This document shows positions 62,166-64,000 of a stretch of DNA of 64,000 nt, in pieces; position 1 is the first letter of the stretch, and every line of letters starts with the position of its first letter. This DNA is from CAWCUU01 sp963798855 (GTDB taxonomy: Bacteria; Gemmatimonadota; Gemmatimonadetes; Longimicrobiales; RSA9), in the NCBI GenBank assembly GCA_963798855.1, contig CAWCUU010000001.1, positions 1,736,001 to 1,800,000 on the forward strand, given 5' to 3'. The translations under genes were made by a program, and so were the position numbers. The notes beneath the pieces were generated by a model. That model was given only the letters and a program-made list of their open reading frames with translations, ran no database searches and had not been told where the DNA came from.

Positions 62166-62492
62166 GCTCCGTTCTGTTTGCAGCAGATCGCGAGAGTCGG
62201 GTGGCGCGCAGCCGCGGCCACGATACGGGACGGGCGGACGCCGCCGGACCCACGCTCCGGCTCGTCTCTGGTACGACGCAGCGACCCGTCGGTTCCCCGC
62301 CGGGCCGGCGCAAACTACTGGAGTTCCAGGGCTAGGGCCAGGGCAAGGGCGAGGGCGAGGAGGGAAAGGCGAGGGAGGGGGGGCAGGGGTGGGCCTCGTG
62401 GCGTTCGGTCCGAGCGAGCGACAGGATGTGACGCACCTCGTGGCCCCACGCGACGAGCGCAGCCGGCGGGGCTCCCCTACGCCCCGTGGAAG
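62166..62492. other. non-coding stretch with G-rich repeat (G-quadruplex motif)
   Basis: No gene is seen. At 62328-62357 AGGGCTAGGGCCAGGGCAAGGGCGAGGG fulfils the G3N3 rule for a G-quadruplex, continuing as purine-rich DNA to about 62396. It resembles the 6-bp array near 56949 but without an inverted arm. It lies before the larE start; no promoter with the local consensus was found. Confidence 0.6.
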
Positions 62493-62820
62493 CTACTCCC
62501 GATCCAATTCCTCGGCCGGCGGATAGCCGGCTTCGCGCGGACGCCGCAAGGCGAGCACACGAACGACGTCGTATGCCGGCAGAAAATCGTAGAGCGCCAC
62601 AAAGCCCGTCCTGCCATGGGAGATGATGATCTCGTACAGGCCCGCTTCGGCGCTGCGGCCGATCAGTGGGTGGCGCTAGAGCGTCCGCACGGCCTCCTGG
62701 AGAAGGAACACCACCTCGGCTGCCAGGGACGCGTCCGTTCGGGCGTAGAAGTCGAAGATCCTCTCGAAATCGCCGACCGCCGCGTCCGAGTAGACTATTC
62801 GCGGGAAGGGCTGGGTTTCG
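62493..62820 (-). pseudogene. RelE/ParE-type toxin remnant with internal stop
   Basis: A RelE/ParE-like sequence (YSDAAVGDFERIFDFYAR ... LYEIIISHGRTGFVALYDFL) runs to a stop at 62493-62495 but is broken by an in-frame TAG at 62676-62678 between VRTL and RHPLIG. No canonical start codon is seen near its beginning, which overlaps the antitoxin. It is probably inactive. Confidence 0.75.
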
Positions 62821-62989
62821 GTCGCTTCGCCCGCTTTCCCTCGGCGCGGCTGGTCAGGTAGGCGTGGACCTGGGCGGCCTCGTAGCCGAGACCGGTCCGC
62901 TCCATCGAGTCCCGCGCCTTCAGTGCGTCCAGCACGAATGCACGGCGAGCCTCGGCCATGCTCGTCTGTCGCTCGATGGCGTTCAGCAT
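62795..62989 (-). CDS. antitoxin-like protein of a degraded toxin-antitoxin pair
   Basis: 64 residues (MLNAIERQTSMAEARRAFV ... GLGYEAAQVHAYLTSRAEGK) with the pattern of small antitoxins paired with RelE/ParE toxins. Its end overlaps the toxin remnant. Whether it is still expressed is unknown. The ATG has no good Shine-Dalgarno sequence. Confidence 0.6.
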   Translation of the reverse strand: MLNAIERQTSMAEARRAFVLDALKARDSMERTGLGYEAAQVHAYLTSRAEGKRAKRPKPSPSRE

Positions 62990-63252
62990 GAAGGCGTGCG
63001 GTGTCTATACCGAACGGCGCCTCGTCGATCCACCTCACCCCGTGACGCGGTTCGCCGGTTGGTGCGCGTGTGAGCCACGTTTGCGGTTTGCGGGGGCCGC
63101 CGACTATTCAGACATTCGAGCCGGCTGCCAACTCGGACACAAGTCCCAGGCCATGGTTCAATCCAAAACTTCGGTTACGCTCTTTCCACGGGCCGACGCC
63201 GTTGGTCCTTGCACCTCCGCCCCCGTGGCTGATACCGTTCCCGGGCTGAGCA
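62990..63252. other. non-coding stretch before the lower-GC gene
   Basis: 263 bases in which no gene, tRNA or convincing promoter was recognised. Composition begins to shift to lower GC after about 63100. Confidence 0.4.
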
Positions 63253-63789
63253 ATGAAATTTAGCGGGCTAGCGTACGTCGGGCTGAAAATGATCAATAAG
63301 CCAATACGTTGGCTTCTTGAGACCATCACCATTCGCGCTGCGCAGCACGTTGTCATAGATGGCGTGGTCGTAATAAACTGCTCAGAATTGGACGCAGCAT
63401 TTGTAGCTACCCGTACGCACGCTGCACTTTGCCTGATCCAACGTATATCATCGCCTGTGTTCCTTAGAGTGAGACGGCACATCCGGTACTTTCTAGTTAG
63501 GAAGGGAACGTCTCAATATTGGGAAGGAAGCAAGACGTGCGCACTTGATCAGGAACTGATGCGGCGATCACCGGCTACATTGGCTCTCGTCATCGTACAT
63601 GAAGCAACCCACGCTCGTTTGGACAGCGCAGGAATTCAATACGCGCCGATTAGTGCTGCGAGGATAGAAGCGGTTTGCGTTCGGCGCCAGGTCTCCTTCG
63701 GACGACGACTGCCACGGTCGGAATTTCCGTCGGCTGACGAAGTGATAAGACAGCTCGAGGAAAGTTTACGGACGCCTTGGTGGCGCTAA
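63253..63789 (+). CDS. hypothetical protein with HExxH motif in lower-GC DNA
   Basis: 178 residues, no recognised family. A metallopeptidase-type HEATH motif is at residues 116-120 in LALVIVHEATHARLDSAG, with a possible third ligand Glu in ARIEAVC. The N-terminus may contain a weak membrane segment. Codon usage and base composition (around half G+C) differ clearly from neighbours, pointing to recent transfer. Start ATG 63253 or 63289. Confidence 0.6.
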   Translation: MKFSGLAYVGLKMINKPIRWLLETITIRAAQHVVIDGVVVINCSELDAAFVATRTHAALCLIQRISSPVFLRVRRHIRYFLVRKGTSQYWEGSKTCALDQELMRRSPATLALVIVHEATHARLDSAGIQYAPISAARIEAVCVRRQVSFGRRLPRSEFPSADEVIRQLEESLRTPWWR

Positions 63790-63849
63790 CATTGCGCAAG
63801 AGAGATGGCCAGTCCATGAGTGCCGCCTCTTCGTGGGCTGGCGGCCACG

Positions 63850-64000
63850 TCACTTCAAGCTGTCCAAAGCGTCGCGGAACATCTTTTCACTGGACACCAG
63901 CCGGGCGGTACCGCTGCGAATCTCGGCAATGCGGCGATCCACCTCTGCGACTCACTCTTCCTCGAAATCCAACCACGACGGCACGCTGCCGAGCAGCTTC
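63850..64000 (-). pseudogene. addiction-module antitoxin-like remnant (runs off window)
   Basis: Minus-strand sequence reading KLLGSVPSWLDFEEE, then a TGA at 63952-63954, then VAEVDRRIAEIRSG and MFRDALDSLK to a stop at 63850-63852. The family (small putative addiction module component) normally has Trp at the TGA position, so this is a nonsense change. Beginning lies beyond base 64000. Confidence 0.55.

Noticed and set aside
62166..63252. tRNA or other RNA genes in intergenic regions
   Set aside because: No cloverleaf or conserved RNA pattern could be found by reading the sequence.
63952..63954. Second possible selenocysteine TGA
   Set aside because: The family has Trp, not Cys, at this position; a simple TGG to TGA nonsense change is more likely.

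Overview
This window is GC-rich (roughly two-thirds G+C) chromosomal DNA from a Gram-negative bacterium, densely packed with core genes. Gene orders such as mreB-mreC-mreD-rodA-accD-folC-hisS and rimP-nusA-ylxQ-infB-ylxP-rbfA-truB-ribF-rpsO-pnp, a short archaeal-type ProRS with a C-terminal zinc domain, GatCAB and a short 286-residue primary-type sigma factor fit Gemmatimonadota or a relative. That placement is an inference; no rRNA or tRNA gene was seen.

Layout. 1-14.3 kb (minus strand): guaA (cut by the window edge), lysA, proS, hisS, folC, accD, rodA, mreD, mreC, mreB, dut, ald and an M16 peptidase. 14.3-24.7 kb (minus): the RNA and translation block pnp, rpsO, ribF, truB, rbfA, ylxP, infB, ylxQ, nusA, rimP. 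24.7-28.0 kb (minus): a terminator-bounded unit murA, coiled-coil protein, pgeF, four-Cys protein, OsmC-family protein. 28.1-33.4 kb (plus): PTS EIIA, PII-like protein, CPA2 antiporter, nitrilase, NadE-like protein, YtxH-like protein, zinc phospholipase C-like protein. 33.4-41.0 kb (minus): gatBAC, uvrD, serS and a lipoprotein. 41.2-44.7 kb (plus): receiver protein, manC, a GlmU-like protein and a metallo-beta-lactamase-fold protein. 44.9-57.3 kb (minus): rseP, dxr, cdsA, uppS, frr, pyrH, tsf, rpsB, rpsI, rplM, sigma factor, lepB, aldehyde dehydrogenase and a small membrane protein. 57.3-62.2 kb (minus): NtrC-type regulator, anchored protein, thpR, cysteine desulfurase-like enzyme, LarE C-terminal-like protein, larE. 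62.3-64 kb: a degraded toxin-antitoxin area and a lower-GC gene with an HEATH motif.

Main points. (1) The OsmC-family gene at 24806-25276 has an in-frame TGA exactly at its conserved redox cysteine, followed by a hairpin with bacterial SECIS geometry: a candidate selenoprotein, cotranslated with a four-cysteine protein and pgeF. (2) MurA has Asp where most MurA enzymes have the fosfomycin-reactive Cys. (3) The gene for PBP2 (mrdA), usual between mreD and rodA, is absent; the gap holds a 281-bp element with perfect 18-bp terminal inverted repeats. (4) Several intergenic spaces carry short-unit tandem arrays (13, 9 and 6 bp), three of them followed by an inverted arm, always at gene 3' ends; two include G-quadruplex motifs. 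(5) Five conserved genes each carry a single-base frame break, which suggests assembly indels more than biology. (6) Promoters here follow TTGACA-N17/18-TAAGNT-like spacing.
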